The notes beneath the pieces are model-generated. The model was given only the letters and a program-made list of their open reading frames with translations, did not search any database and was not told the origin of the DNA. This document shows positions 15,286 through 23,609 of a stretch of 33,821 nucleotides of DNA, piece after piece (positions within the stretch are counted from its first letter, which is position 1; every line of letters begins with the position of its first letter). Both the position numbers and the translations under genes were made by a program. The stretch is from an uncultured Eubacteriales bacterium (GTDB lineage: Bacteria > Bacillota > Clostridia > Oscillospirales > Acutalibacteraceae): NCBI GenBank assembly GCA_934636435.1, contig CAKUAQ010000022.1, positions 1 through 33,821 on the forward strand. Reading direction: 5' to 3'.

Positions 15286-15852
15286 ATGGAACCGGCTGAG
15301 ACGGAATCAACGGAGCTGTATATGCGGTTTCTGGCGGGGGACGAGACGGCTCTGACGGAGTTGATCGGCCGCTACCGGGAGGGATTGACCCGGTTCCTCA
15401 ACGGATATGTGCACGATCAGGCGGTGGCGGAGGAGCTGATGACCGAGACCTTTGTGCGCCTGGTGGTGCGCCGTCCCCGTTTTTCGCCCCGGGCCTCCTT
15501 CAAGACCTGGCTGTATACCATCGGGCGGCGGCTGGCAACGGATCATCTGCGCCGGGCGGCCCGCACCATCACCCTCCCGCCGGAGGAATGGGCGCTGCTG
15601 GACGGTGGGGAGCAGCCGGAGCAGTGCTATCTGCGCAGCGAGCGACAGCAGGCGGTGCGCCGGGGGCTGGAGCAGCTGTGTCCGGACTATCGGCAGGCGC
15701 TGTATCTGGCGTATTTCGAGGGGTTCAATAACCGCCAGATCGCGGCGGTCACCGGCTGGAACCGCCGGCAGGTGGAAAACCGGCTCTATCGGGCCAAAGG
15801 GGCTCTGAAAGCCATTTTGCTACAGGAGGGATTGGATGATGCAGACCTGTGA
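15286..15852 (+). CDS. ECF-type sigma-70 family RNA polymerase sigma factor
   Basis: An alternative sigma factor of 188 residues. Sigma region 2 covers about 15-85 (YRFLAGDETALTELIGRY-like helix, VAEELMTETFVRLV, SFKTWLYTIGRRLATDHLR) and region 4 covers about 120-175 (LCPDYRQALYLAYFEGFNNRQIAAVTGWNRRQVENRLYRAKGALK). The start at 15286 lies just behind a G-rich Shine-Dalgarno (AAGGGGGGAGGG); an ATG at 15265 is possible but less well placed. The gene overlaps the next by 17 bp, so translation is coupled, as usual for sigma and anti-sigma pairs. The ECF group and target promoters are unknown. Confidence 0.88.
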   Translation: MEPAETESTELYMRFLAGDETALTELIGRYREGLTRFLNGYVHDQAVAEELMTETFVRLVVRRPRFSPRASFKTWLYTIGRRLATDHLRRAARTITLPPEEWALLDGGEQPEQCYLRSERQQAVRRGLEQLCPDYRQALYLAYFEGFNNRQIAAVTGWNRRQVENRLYRAKGALKAILLQEGLDDADL

Positions 15853-16690
15853 GGAATTGACCCGGGAGGTGTTGCGGCGCAGCCGGGTGCGCCGGGCGAA
15901 GCAACGGCGGCGGCATGCAATTGCCGGGGCGGCGCTGTGTGCGCTGTTGATCGGTGGTGTATGGGCGGCGGCCGGAGGGGTGCGCCCGACGGTGCAGCCG
16001 GCCGAAAGCGAGCCGGTACAGCCACCGGAGGATGAAGCGGACAGATCCGCGCCTGTGCGGTACAGCGCGGTCGCCCGGGGAGGTCCGCAGCATCCGGCGG
16101 ATGCTGCGGGGACGGATCACGTGGCATTTTCAGAGAAATACTGTCTGCGGGAAATGACGGCCATGGTGGAGGGGGAGATCCTCTCCGTCACCCGGCGGCA
16201 GCGGAATTACCGGGAGGTGTCCGCGGAAAAGGGGGAGCTGCAGTGCTGCATTTTTACCGTGGCGTATACCCTGCGGGTGGAGCGGGTCTTTCTGGGCGAT
16301 CTCACGGTGGGGCAGACGCTGACCTTTGAGAATGAGGTGGATCGGATGGATGCGCCCCAATGGCTGGCGGCGGGGGGACGGTATGTGCTGCCGCTGTATA
16401 TGGCGGGGGAGCAGCTGTACCCGGCGCAGTATCCGGGGGTCAGCGGCGACCTCGATCGGGTCAGCCTCTATGCGCTGCTGTATCCGTGGCATTCCCAGAT
16501 CGAGGCGGCACAGGGCGGGTATCTGGTGCCGACAGACTGGCCTACGCTGTGCACCGGGGAGGATGTGCGCCCGGTGGTCCCGGACGGCGACGGGGATTGG
16601 TACCCGGAGCCGGTGTATGTTCCCGCCGCTGCTTTCGCTGCCAATGTGCAGACGCTGCTGAGATCTGTACCGGCCGAATCGGAAAACTGA
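15836..16690 (+). CDS. Membrane-anchored protein, probable anti-sigma partner
   Basis: I do not recognise a named family. The 284-residue product starts with a short, very basic cytoplasmic segment (about residues 1-26, rich in Arg), a single membrane helix (about 27-46), a Pro/Glu-rich stretch and an extracytoplasmic domain of about 190 residues. That topology and the 17-bp overlap with the ECF sigma gene point to an anti-sigma factor or sensor controlling it. Two starts are possible, 15836 and 15839; AGGAGGG at 15824-15830 gives 5 or 8 nt spacing, favouring 15839. The outer part has alternating beta-like segments (CCIFTVAYTLRVERVFLGD, GGRYVLPLYM) and could bind a ligand. There is no zinc-binding HxxxCxxC motif of the ZAS type. 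Confidence 0.7.
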   Translation: MMQTCEELTREVLRRSRVRRAKQRRRHAIAGAALCALLIGGVWAAAGGVRPTVQPAESEPVQPPEDEADRSAPVRYSAVARGGPQHPADAAGTDHVAFSEKYCLREMTAMVEGEILSVTRRQRNYREVSAEKGELQCCIFTVAYTLRVERVFLGDLTVGQTLTFENEVDRMDAPQWLAAGGRYVLPLYMAGEQLYPAQYPGVSGDLDRVSLYALLYPWHSQIEAAQGGYLVPTDWPTLCTGEDVRPVVPDGDGDWYPEPVYVPAAAFAANVQTLLRSVPAESEN

Positions 16691-16709
16691 AAAATTGACG
16701 GATTTCCTC

Positions 16710-16738
16710 TTGAATCTGACGGCACATTGTGGTACTAT
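16710..16738 (+). promoter_or_regulatory. Sigma-A promoter of the epimerase-like gene
   Basis: TTGAAT (16710-16715), 17-nt spacer, TACTAT (16733-16738). It lies just after the anti-sigma gene, so the epimerase is a separate unit. Confidence 0.75.
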
Positions 16739-16806
16739 GTTCATTAAGGTATCCCTGTCGGGAAAATTTTTGTGAGAATTCTATGGGTTTAAGGGGAAGT
16801 GATCGT

Positions 16807-17685
16807 ATGATCTATATTTTGGAAAACGACCGGCTGAAGATTAAGGTCAGCAGCATGGGCGCGGAGCTGCAGTCCATCCGTCGCCCGGCGGATAATACGG
16901 AATATCTGTGGCAGGGCGACCCGACCTATTGGAAGGGACGCGCCACCAATCTGTTCCCCTGCTGCGGTCGGAATGTGGACGGAAAATACACGTATAAGGG
17001 ACAGACCTACGAGATGCCCATCCACGGCTTTGCCAAGCTGCAGGAATGGGATGTGGTGCGGCAGAAGTCCGACACCCTTACTCTGCAGATCAAGGATACT
17101 CCCGAGACGCTCTCTATGTTTCCGTTCCGCTTTGCCATGGAGATCACGTATACCCTCTGCGGGGAAAAGCTGACGGTTACGATGGCGGTGCACAACCGGG
17201 ACGACAAGCCCCTGCTTTTCGCCGTAGGCGGACACCCCGGCTTTAACGTGCCGTTGAGTGCGGGAGAATCCTTTGAGGACTACTGTCTGGAATTTGACGC
17301 GCCCTGCGAGGCAAAGCGTCTGCGGATGTCGGACGCCTGTTTCTATTTGGATGCGGCCGATCCCTTCCCGCTGGAGGAGGGCAAGCGGCTGCCGCTGCGC
17401 CATACGCTGTTTGATAACGACGCCATTTTCCTGCGGGATACCGCCGGCGGTGTGACGCTCAGAGCCGAGGGTGGCAAGCACTCCGTGCATATGGATTACA
17501 GCGACCTGCCCTTCGTGGGTTTCTGGCATAAGCCCCATACGGAGGCCCCGTATGTATGCATCGAGCCCTGGCGGGGGGTTCCCGCCCGGGATGGCGGGGT
17601 CAACGACTGGGAGGAAAAGCCGGAGAACGAGCGGCTGGAGCCGGGCGAGACCTATAAGTGCAGCTATGCTCTGTCCTTCACCTGA
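16807..17685 (+). CDS. Aldose 1-epimerase family protein (LacX-like)
   Basis: A cytoplasmic mutarotase-fold protein of 292 residues, expected to act on the anomeric carbon of a hexose or phosphosugar. Family signs are the start IYILENDRLKIKVSSMGAEL, YWKGRATNLFP, the conserved His73 (PIHGFA), His143 in GGHPGFN and the late YVCIEPWRG with the likely catalytic Glu. LacX-type members are often annotated aldose epimerase without a proven substrate. The start ATG (16807) has AAGGGGA upstream; an alternative upstream frame opening lacks one. No sugar operon adjoins it, so it is probably a housekeeping monocistron. Confidence 0.9.
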   Translation: MIYILENDRLKIKVSSMGAELQSIRRPADNTEYLWQGDPTYWKGRATNLFPCCGRNVDGKYTYKGQTYEMPIHGFAKLQEWDVVRQKSDTLTLQIKDTPETLSMFPFRFAMEITYTLCGEKLTVTMAVHNRDDKPLLFAVGGHPGFNVPLSAGESFEDYCLEFDAPCEAKRLRMSDACFYLDAADPFPLEEGKRLPLRHTLFDNDAIFLRDTAGGVTLRAEGGKHSVHMDYSDLPFVGFWHKPHTEAPYVCIEPWRGVPARDGGVNDWEEKPENERLEPGETYKCSYALSFT

Positions 17686-17709
17686 AATACGGACGGAAAA
17701 GAGAAAATC

Positions 17710-17752
17710 AAAGGCACACCGGGGAGCTGGCAAGGTTCCCCGGTGTGCCTTT
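17710..17752 (+). terminator. Terminator of the epimerase-like gene
   Basis: A perfect 16-bp stem AAAGGCACACCGGGGA/TCCCCGGTGTGCCTTT (17710-17725 and 17737-17752), 24 bp after the stop. Confidence 0.85.
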
Positions 17753-17780
17753 ATTCCGGTATGAGCTTTTCCGTTTCCGC

Positions 17781-18260
17781 TCATCGCGGCTTGTCGGCAT
17801 CGGAACGCCCGGTGCGGTTGTGCAGGGCGGAGGTCAGGTTGCCGCCGAGGAACGTGCCCTTGCAGATCTTACCGCACCTATCGCAGACCACCACATCCCG
17901 CTCCTCCGGACGGTCGATGACCCACGGCTCGCAGCTGCCCTGCAAGCCGTCCTCGACGCCCCGGTCAAACTGCACGGTATGGAGATCGGGGCTGGCCGGG
18001 CAATAGGGGCAGGTGATTGCCCGCCCCACCAGCTTGCGCCCGTCGTCGTGGTGCGGGTGCAGCGGGCTTTCGCCGCTGCCCGCACACCGGTGCGGTGCTC
18101 ATAGCCCGGTGCGAGGATGGGCTTCCATACCTCCTCCGGCGTCATGCCGTACAGGGCGTCCAGATATTTGTCCGCCACCTTGGGTCTGCCGTCCGGCAGG
18201 CGTGTCCCTTTCCACAAAGGGGTGGGCCGGATAGTTTTTTCCCCGGTTGTTAAAGGTCAT
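17781..18260 (-). pseudogene. Frameshifted CxxC (zinc-ribbon-like) hypothetical gene
   Basis: I do not recognise the family. Coding-like sequence passes through more than one minus-strand frame: MTFNNRGKNYPAHP near 18260; then WKGTRLPDGRPKVADKYLDA and GMTPEEVWKPILAPGYEHR; and, after a shift near 18080, HHDDGRKLVGRAITCPYC, DRPEERDVVVCDRCGKICK and GGNLTSALHNRTG to a TGA at 17781. The last frame has two Cys pairs (CPYC and CDRCxxxC), suggesting metal binding. There is no single open frame and no clean start, so it is probably broken, unless the frameshift is a sequence error. The 14-bp palindrome CATACGATCGTATG (18274-18287) lies just upstream. It does not resemble its neighbours in function, and the 740-bp region holds nothing else coding. 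Confidence 0.55.
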
Positions 18261-18422
18261 ATGCATCAGCACCCATACGATCGTATGAAACCGGTTTGCG
18301 CAGGACAGCCGTTGCCCGACTGTTCCGCGGTCACACGTCTTCGGTCTACCGCTTTGCCGAGGGGATTTCATCAATGTTGTTACCGGATTTGCAAGCTTAA
18401 TTACGATTTTTGATGTGGCAGG

Positions 18423-19094
18423 TCACAAAGCATAGAGCAGGATGCACACCGCCTGCAGGGCGCTGCCGATGTCCACGAACACGTGGAACACCGTGTGGTA
18501 TACGGGCTTTTTGCCGCCGATGCCGTACAGCACCGCCCCCACGGTGTAGGCGACGCCGCCGCCCAGCAGCCACAGAAAGCCGCTCATCCCCAGGCAGCGC
18601 ACGGTGGCCCGCAGCGCCAGAATGATGCACCAGCCCATGCCGATATAGCAGCACATGGCGAGGATCCGGTATTTGTGGTGGTCGATGGCGGTGAACACTA
18701 CCGCAAAGGCCACCAATCCCCATTCCACCCCGAAGATGACCCACGAAAGCGCCGGATATACCGGGCGGATGGCGGACAGCAGGATGGGGGTGTAGGTGCC
18801 GGCGATGAGGAAATAGATGGTGCAGTGGTCGATGACCTGCATGACCTTTTTGCCCATGCCGGGTCTCAGGCCGTGGTACACGCTGGATACGCTGTACAGA
18901 GCGATCATGGTGCCGCCGTAGATGCTGACGCTGACCACACCCCAGACGTTGTGGCGCAGAGCGGCGAGGATCACCCCCAGCACCAGTGTGACGACTCCCA
19001 TGGCACCGCCGACAATATGGGTCACCATGTTGGCAATATCTTCTCCCCGGCTGTAATCGGGCAGCTTACGGTCTTTCAGCGGTGTGCGGGACAT
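18423..19094 (-). CDS. trhA: TrhA/hemolysin III family membrane protein
   Basis: A seven-helix membrane protein of the PAQR-like hemolysin III/TrhA/YqfA family, 223 residues. Typical sequence includes VTHIVGGAMGV, the conserved SSVYHGLRPG, VIDHCTIYFLIAGTYTPILL and a late HTVFHVFVDIGSALQ; the conserved His residues of the family (SSVYH, IDH, HTVFH) are all present. In other bacteria members affect membrane energetics and lipid homeostasis; the cytolysin label is historical. The start at 19094 (ATG) has AAGGAG 11 nt upstream; a GTG at 19106 would overlap that site and is rejected. It is a single gene with no clear terminator downstream. Confidence 0.9.
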   Translation of the reverse strand: MSRTPLKDRKLPDYSRGEDIANMVTHIVGGAMGVVTLVLGVILAALRHNVWGVVSVSIYGGTMIALYSVSSVYHGLRPGMGKKVMQVIDHCTIYFLIAGTYTPILLSAIRPVYPALSWVIFGVEWGLVAFAVVFTAIDHHKYRILAMCCYIGMGWCIILALRATVRCLGMSGFLWLLGGGVAYTVGAVLYGIGGKKPVYHTVFHVFVDIGSALQAVCILLYAL

Positions 19095-19624
19095 AGAACA
19101 GCTCACTCCTTAATACACGAATACACGACATACGTTACACGGTATACGAGATGCGGCAGAATACGGCAGGCGACCGTTCCGGGAAAGCTGCCGCCTGTCC
19201 GGCGGGTCGCTCGACGACCGCACAGCATAAAAAACGCCGGACGGCCCTGCGGCGCATCGAATGGCGGGTCGGCCGTATCGGTTCTGTGCGGCTTCGGCGG
19301 TCAGTATACCCCATTCCCGGGCGGGACACAACCTACCGCTGTGTTTCCGCGGTCTACGGCCGGAGAACCGACCGGTAGAGTGGGCGGATGAGACGCTCTA
19401 CCGGCAGGAGAGTGGGATCTTTGGCGGAGAATCCGGTCACTTTTGTGGTTATATTTGCCTGAAAAATCCACAAAATCTCGTTGCTTTTGCAAAATCGGTA
19501 TCTTTTTGCGTAAAAGCAGTTGATTTTTTTGAAAGACCGGATTATGATGAACACAGAGTCGATATGTTTCGGGTTGCCCCGGGCGCGCCGGAACACGGGA
19601 TTGCAGGAAAGGTGGCGCACATGT
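19095..19624. other. Non-coding region between trhA and the AraC gene
   Basis: No gene is supported. It contains a 9-bp hairpin CCGGTAGAG/CTCTACCGG (19372-19380 and 19396-19404), a short sequence TTCCGCGGTCTA (19345-19356) that recurs elsewhere in the window, and, at the end, a sigma-A promoter TTGATT (19520-19525), 17-nt spacer, TATGAT (19543-19548) for the AraC gene. Confidence 0.5.
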
Positions 19625-20530
19625 ATGGAGTATATTCACACCGTTATGGAGCGGGCGGTCAATATCCAGTCCGTCGTATCTGTACATTATTATGAATATC
19701 CCATTGATTTTTCCTTCGCGGGGGAGGTGCACGATTTCTGGGAGATCGTGTATGCCGACAAGGGCGAGGCCATCATCACCGCCGGCAACCGGGAGCTGGA
19801 GCTGCCGGCCGGATCGCTGTTTCTGCATAAGCCTATGGAATACCACAACATTCGCTGCGGGCCCAGCGGCACGGTCAATTCCTTCATCATGTCTTTCTCC
19901 AGCGATTGCCCGGAGCTGTATGGGCTGGCCGGTCAGCCGATCGTATGCACCGAGCGGGAGCGGGAGCGGATGGCAGAGATCGTGGTGGAGGCGAAGGGTG
20001 CTTTTTCCAGCCCACTGGGGGATGTGATCGTCCCGCAGCTGAAGCGGCGGGAGGATGCCCCCTTTGGCAGTGAGCAGATGGTGCAGACCTATCTGGAGCA
20101 GATCCTCATCGACCTGATCCGCCGCCACCGCCGCCAGCAGCCCCGGGAGCCGATGCTCCTGCGTGCCATGCAGGAGAGCAAGGGAGACACGCTGCTGCAA
20201 GGGGTGTGCACCTATCTGGAGCGGCATGTGGCGGACAATGTGACCATGGAGGAGCTGTGCCGGGAGTTTTCCGTCAGCAAATCCACCCTGCAAAAGCTGT
20301 TTCAGAACCGGGTGGGCTATGGGGTCAGCCGGTATTATCAGGAGCTGAAGATCAGCCGTGCGAAGATCCTCATGCGGGAGAAACGGCATAATTTCACCGA
20401 GATTGCGCAGATGCTGGGCTATTCCTCCGTCCATTATTTTTCCCGGCACTTCAAGCAGATCGCCGGCATGACCCCTTCGGAGTATATGACCTCCTTAAAG
20501 GCGATGCTGCCGCCGGATGCGAATGGCTGA
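19625..20530 (+). CDS. AraC family transcriptional regulator
   Basis: A cytoplasmic regulator of 301 residues. The N-terminal cupin-like sensor domain (about 15-100) shows HDFWEIVYADKGEAIITAG and the LPAGSLFLHKPMEYH box; the C-terminal AraC domain (about 200-295) has two helix-turn-helix units, with NVTMEELCREFSVSKSTLQKLF and then the signature FTEIAQMLGYSSVHYFSRHF followed by GMTPSEY. This layout is that of sugar- or glycoside-sensing AraC regulators. The start at 19625 is in frame with the preserved N-terminus and follows AAAGGTGG. Targets are not evident; the next gene is an ABC exporter on the same strand but separated by a 396-bp leader with its own promoter. Confidence 0.9.
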   Translation: MEYIHTVMERAVNIQSVVSVHYYEYPIDFSFAGEVHDFWEIVYADKGEAIITAGNRELELPAGSLFLHKPMEYHNIRCGPSGTVNSFIMSFSSDCPELYGLAGQPIVCTERERERMAEIVVEAKGAFSSPLGDVIVPQLKRREDAPFGSEQMVQTYLEQILIDLIRRHRRQQPREPMLLRAMQESKGDTLLQGVCTYLERHVADNVTMEELCREFSVSKSTLQKLFQNRVGYGVSRYYQELKISRAKILMREKRHNFTEIAQMLGYSSVHYFSRHFKQIAGMTPSEYMTSLKAMLPPDANG

Positions 20531-20587
20531 AGATCCGTGCCGGACGGCTGTCGGCGGTGGGACGCTTTTTTATGGCGGCGCTTTTTC

Positions 20588-20926
20588 TTGCAAATTCCAC
20601 CGAAACCGTGTATACTGGGGACATGGATAAAACGATTCCGGTACGACCGTCTCCGAAACGGGATATTTTCCCGTTTCGTTTGTCTTGTCAAGCGATGGAG
20701 CCCATACGGCAGTATGGCGGTGCTCTTCGACTTGCCTTACGGGAGGGTTTCTCTCATTCGGTCATAATTTTGTCAGACAGCGTGTTTGGCGGCGGGTGGC
20801 CCGGCCGCAGAATACCGACCTATGCCGGGCGGAGGGCAACAAAGCCGATGAGAACACTGCCTGACCGAAGAAAACCGTTGTACCCGGCTCGCTTTGTCTG
20901 ATCAAAAGAACACAGGAAGTATTGTC
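20588..20926 (+). promoter_or_regulatory. Promoter and long structured leader of the ABC exporter gene
   Basis: Promoter TTGCAA (20588-20593), 17-nt spacer, TATACT (20611-20616) is 310 bp upstream of the start codon. The leader contains a terminator-like hairpin CGAAACGGG/CCCGTTTCG (20654-20662 and 20670-20678) followed by a T-rich run. Further on, the segment 20768-20786 can pair either with 20853-20864 or with 20895-20907 next to the ribosome binding site; GCCCGGC/GCCGGGC (20799-20805 and 20824-20830) can form in both states. A 92-codon open frame begins at 20623, close to the predicted transcription start, but its composition does not look like a conserved protein. Attenuation or ligand control of the exporter is possible; no known riboswitch class was recognised. 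Confidence 0.5.
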
Positions 20927-22645
20927 ATGCTGAAAAAATTTGCCAAGTATTATAAGCCCTATCTGGCCTGGTTTCTGATGGACCTGGCCTGTGCGCTGTG
21001 TATCTCGCTGGTGGATCTGGCGTATCCGCTGGTGTCCAAATATGCCCTCAACACCCTCCTGCCTCAGGGGGCATACCGCACCTTTTTCGTGTGGATGGGG
21101 ATCCTGGTGGGGGCATATCTGCTGAAGGGGGCGCTGCAATTCGTCGTCACCTATTGGGGACACCTGCTGGGGGTATTTATCGAGACGGATATGCGGCGGG
21201 ATCTGTTCCTCCATTTGCAGAGTCTGTCCTTCCGCTTTTACGATACCCACCGCACCGGTTCGCTGATGAGCCGGGTGGTGAGCGACCTGTTTGAGGTGGT
21301 GGAGCTGGCACACCACGGTCCGGAGGATCTGTTCATATCCTTTGTGACGCTGACCGGCTCGCTCATCGTGATGTTCACCATTCGGTGGGAGCTGGCGCTG
21401 GTGATCACACTGCTGGTGCCGCTGCTCATCGGCTTCACCATGCTGCGGCGCACCCATATGGGCGCCGCCAGTCGGGCGGTGAAGGAAAAAATCGCCGTCA
21501 TCAACACCGGCATTGAGAGCAGCATCTCCGGCATCCGCACCGCCAAGGCGTTCACCAACGAGCGCTATGAGCGGGAGCGGTTTCAGGCGGGCAGCGAGCA
21601 ATATCGTACCGCCCGCCGGAGCTTTTATAAGCAGATGGGCATTTTCGGTGCCGGAAACGACGTGCTCACCAATCTGATGAATGTGGCGGTGATCGCCGCC
21701 GGTGGGCTGCTGATCATCGACGGCAAGCTCCAATATGTGGATTTACTGGTGTTCACCATGTATATTGCCAGCTTTCTGACCCCCATCCGCAAGCTGGCGA
21801 ATTTTGTGGAGCAGTATACCACCGGTATGGCGGGGTTCCGCCGGTTCCAGGAGCTGATGGCGGAGGAGCCGGAGATCACCGATGCGCCGGATGCCCAGCC
21901 TCTCCGCTGTACCGCGGGGCATATCGAGCTGAAGGATGTTACCTTCCGCTATAATGATGGGGTGGATGTGCTGGAGCACGTATCGCTGGATATTCCGGCC
22001 GGAAAAATGCTGGCGCTGGTGGGCCCCAGCGGCGGCGGAAAAACGACCCTGTGCCATCTGATCCCCCGATTTTATGAGCTGACCGGCGGCAGCATCACCA
22101 TCGACGGGCAGGACATCCGGCAGGTGACGCTGCACTCCCTGCGGGGGCAGGTGGGCATCGTACAGCAGGATGTGATGATCTTCGCCGGGACGGTGATGGA
22201 AAACATTCGCTACGGGCGGCTGGATGCCACCGATGAGGAGGTTGTCGAGGCGGCGAAGAAGGCGGAGATCCATGCCGATATTATGGCACTGCCGGACGGC
22301 TACCAAACCTATGTGGGGGAGCGGGGCATCATGCTCTCCGGCGGGCAGAAGCAACGGGTGAGCATTGCCCGGATTTTCCTGAAGAACCCCGCCATTCTGC
22401 TGCTGGATGAGGCGACCTCGGCGCTGGATACGGTCACGGAGGCCCATATTCAGTCCGCCTTTGAGGAGCTGTCCAAAGGGCGCACGACCCTTATCATCGC
22501 CCATCGGCTGTCCACCATCCGCCATGCCGACCGGATTGCCTATATCGACCGGCAGGGGGTGCGGGAGGTGGGCACCCACGAAGAGTTGATGGCAAAGGGC
22601 GGCTTTTATGCCGCCCTGCAGGAGGCGACCCGGGCGCTGCAATAG
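20927..22645 (+). CDS. ABC transporter with fused permease and ATPase (exporter, MsbA/LmrA type)
   Basis: A half-transporter of 572 residues that should dimerise to export drugs, lipids or peptides. Six membrane helices fill about residues 10-300, with the family block FRFYDTHRTGSLMSRVVSD and an ISGIRTAKAFTNE coupling region. The nucleotide-binding domain has Walker A GPSGGGKTT (366-374), Q-loop VGIVQQDVMIF, signature LSGGQKQR, Walker B ILLLDEATSALD and H-loop IIAHRLS, all intact. The start at 20927 (ATG) follows AGGAAG; an earlier TTG lacks a binding site. It stands alone, so a homodimer is likely. The substrate is unknown. Confidence 0.93.
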   Translation: MLKKFAKYYKPYLAWFLMDLACALCISLVDLAYPLVSKYALNTLLPQGAYRTFFVWMGILVGAYLLKGALQFVVTYWGHLLGVFIETDMRRDLFLHLQSLSFRFYDTHRTGSLMSRVVSDLFEVVELAHHGPEDLFISFVTLTGSLIVMFTIRWELALVITLLVPLLIGFTMLRRTHMGAASRAVKEKIAVINTGIESSISGIRTAKAFTNERYERERFQAGSEQYRTARRSFYKQMGIFGAGNDVLTNLMNVAVIAAGGLLIIDGKLQYVDLLVFTMYIASFLTPIRKLANFVEQYTTGMAGFRRFQELMAEEPEITDAPDAQPLRCTAGHIELKDVTFRYNDGVDVLEHVSLDIPAGKMLALVGPSGGGKTTLCHLIPRFYELTGGSITIDGQDIRQVTLHSLRGQVGIVQQDVMIFAGTVMENIRYGRLDATDEEVVEAAKKAEIHADIMALPDGYQTYVGERGIMLSGGQKQRVSIARIFLKNPAILLLDEATSALDTVTEAHIQSAFEELSKGRTTLIIAHRLSTIRHADRIAYIDRQGVREVGTHEELMAKGGFYAALQEATRALQ

Positions 22646-22759
22646 GCTCCGGGCGCGGGCTGTCTCGACCGGTGGGCGCGGCTTATGCGCTCCGGTTTCC
22701 GATGCGGGGGCCGTATGCGATACGCCCGCGGGTCACGGGCGGCGCAGAGCACAGACCGC

Positions 22760-23437
22760 TTACCCCGGATCGGCGGACAGCCGTCCGTCCCGCATATATA
22801 CCTGCCGGGAGCAGGCGGCGCCGATCTTCGGGTCGTGGGTGATCAACACGACCGTGTTGCCCGCCCGGTTCCATTCCAGCAGCAGCGCCAGCACAGACTC
22901 CCCGGCAGCGGTGTCCAAATTGCCGGTGGGCTCATCCGCCAGCAGGAGAGGCGGCTCCCCCGCCATGGCCCGGGCGATGGCGACCCGCTGCTGCTGCCCG
23001 CCGGAGAGCTGTCGGGGCAGGTGGACCATGCGATCCTCCAGCCCGACCCGGCACAGACTTTCCTCCGCCATGCGGCGGCGGCGTTTCTCCGGTACCCCCC
23101 GATAGAGCAGAGGCAGCTCCACGTTTTCCCGGGCGGTGAGTCCGGGCAGCAGATAAAAGCTCTGAAATACAAAGCCCACCGTTTCCCGCCGCAGGGCGGT
23201 CAGCTCCCGCTCGCTCATATGAGCCACCGACTTTCCCGCCAGCCGGTATTCTCCGGCGGTGGGAGTGTCCAGACAGCCGATGACATTCATGAGGGTGGAT
23301 TTGCCGCTGCCGGAGCGACCGAGAATCGCCACCATTTCCCCTGCGTGTACGCAAAAGTTCACGTCTGCCAGCGCGTATACCGTGCCTGCGGCCGCGCCGT
23401 ACCGTTTGCCGATGTGTTCCATTTCGATCAACGCCAT
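22760..23437 (-). CDS. ABC transporter ATP-binding protein, MacB/LolD type, without permease
   Basis: An ATPase of 225 residues with Walker A GRSGSGKST (40-48), Q-loop, signature LSGGQQQR (144-151) and Walker B LLLADEPTGNLD. The family with the ADEPTGNLDT motif energises MacB/FtsX-type permeases, which act in extrusion of peptides, lipoproteins or antimicrobials. No FtsX-domain permease is encoded next to it: the upstream neighbour is a divergent oxidoreductase and the downstream neighbour a convergent exporter. It may serve a distant permease or be left over from a lost operon. The start at 23437 follows GAGGAA. Confidence 0.9.
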   Translation of the reverse strand: MALIEMEHIGKRYGAAAGTVYALADVNFCVHAGEMVAILGRSGSGKSTLMNVIGCLDTPTAGEYRLAGKSVAHMSERELTALRRETVGFVFQSFYLLPGLTARENVELPLLYRGVPEKRRRRMAEESLCRVGLEDRMVHLPRQLSGGQQQRVAIARAMAGEPPLLLADEPTGNLDTAAGESVLALLLEWNRAGNTVVLITHDPKIGAACSRQVYMRDGRLSADPG

Positions 23438-23609
23438 AGCTGTATTCCTCGCTTTCGCTGATATTGTGTGCAAAAGCGGATAAAATACACCCGATCGGGC
23501 GGAATTGTCCGGCACGGTCTTTGCGTATCCCGGAGAACGTGCCGTCGCGTCTGCGCCCGCGAACCGGACCGTACCGCCAAGTGCCAGGATTCGGAAAGGA
23601 GCTTTTCCT

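Noticed and set aside
20623..20901. 92-codon open frame in the exporter leader as a protein gene
   Set aside because: It begins at the predicted transcription start without a ribosome binding site, contains a terminator-like hairpin, and its text has no recognisable domain. A leader peptide is still conceivable.
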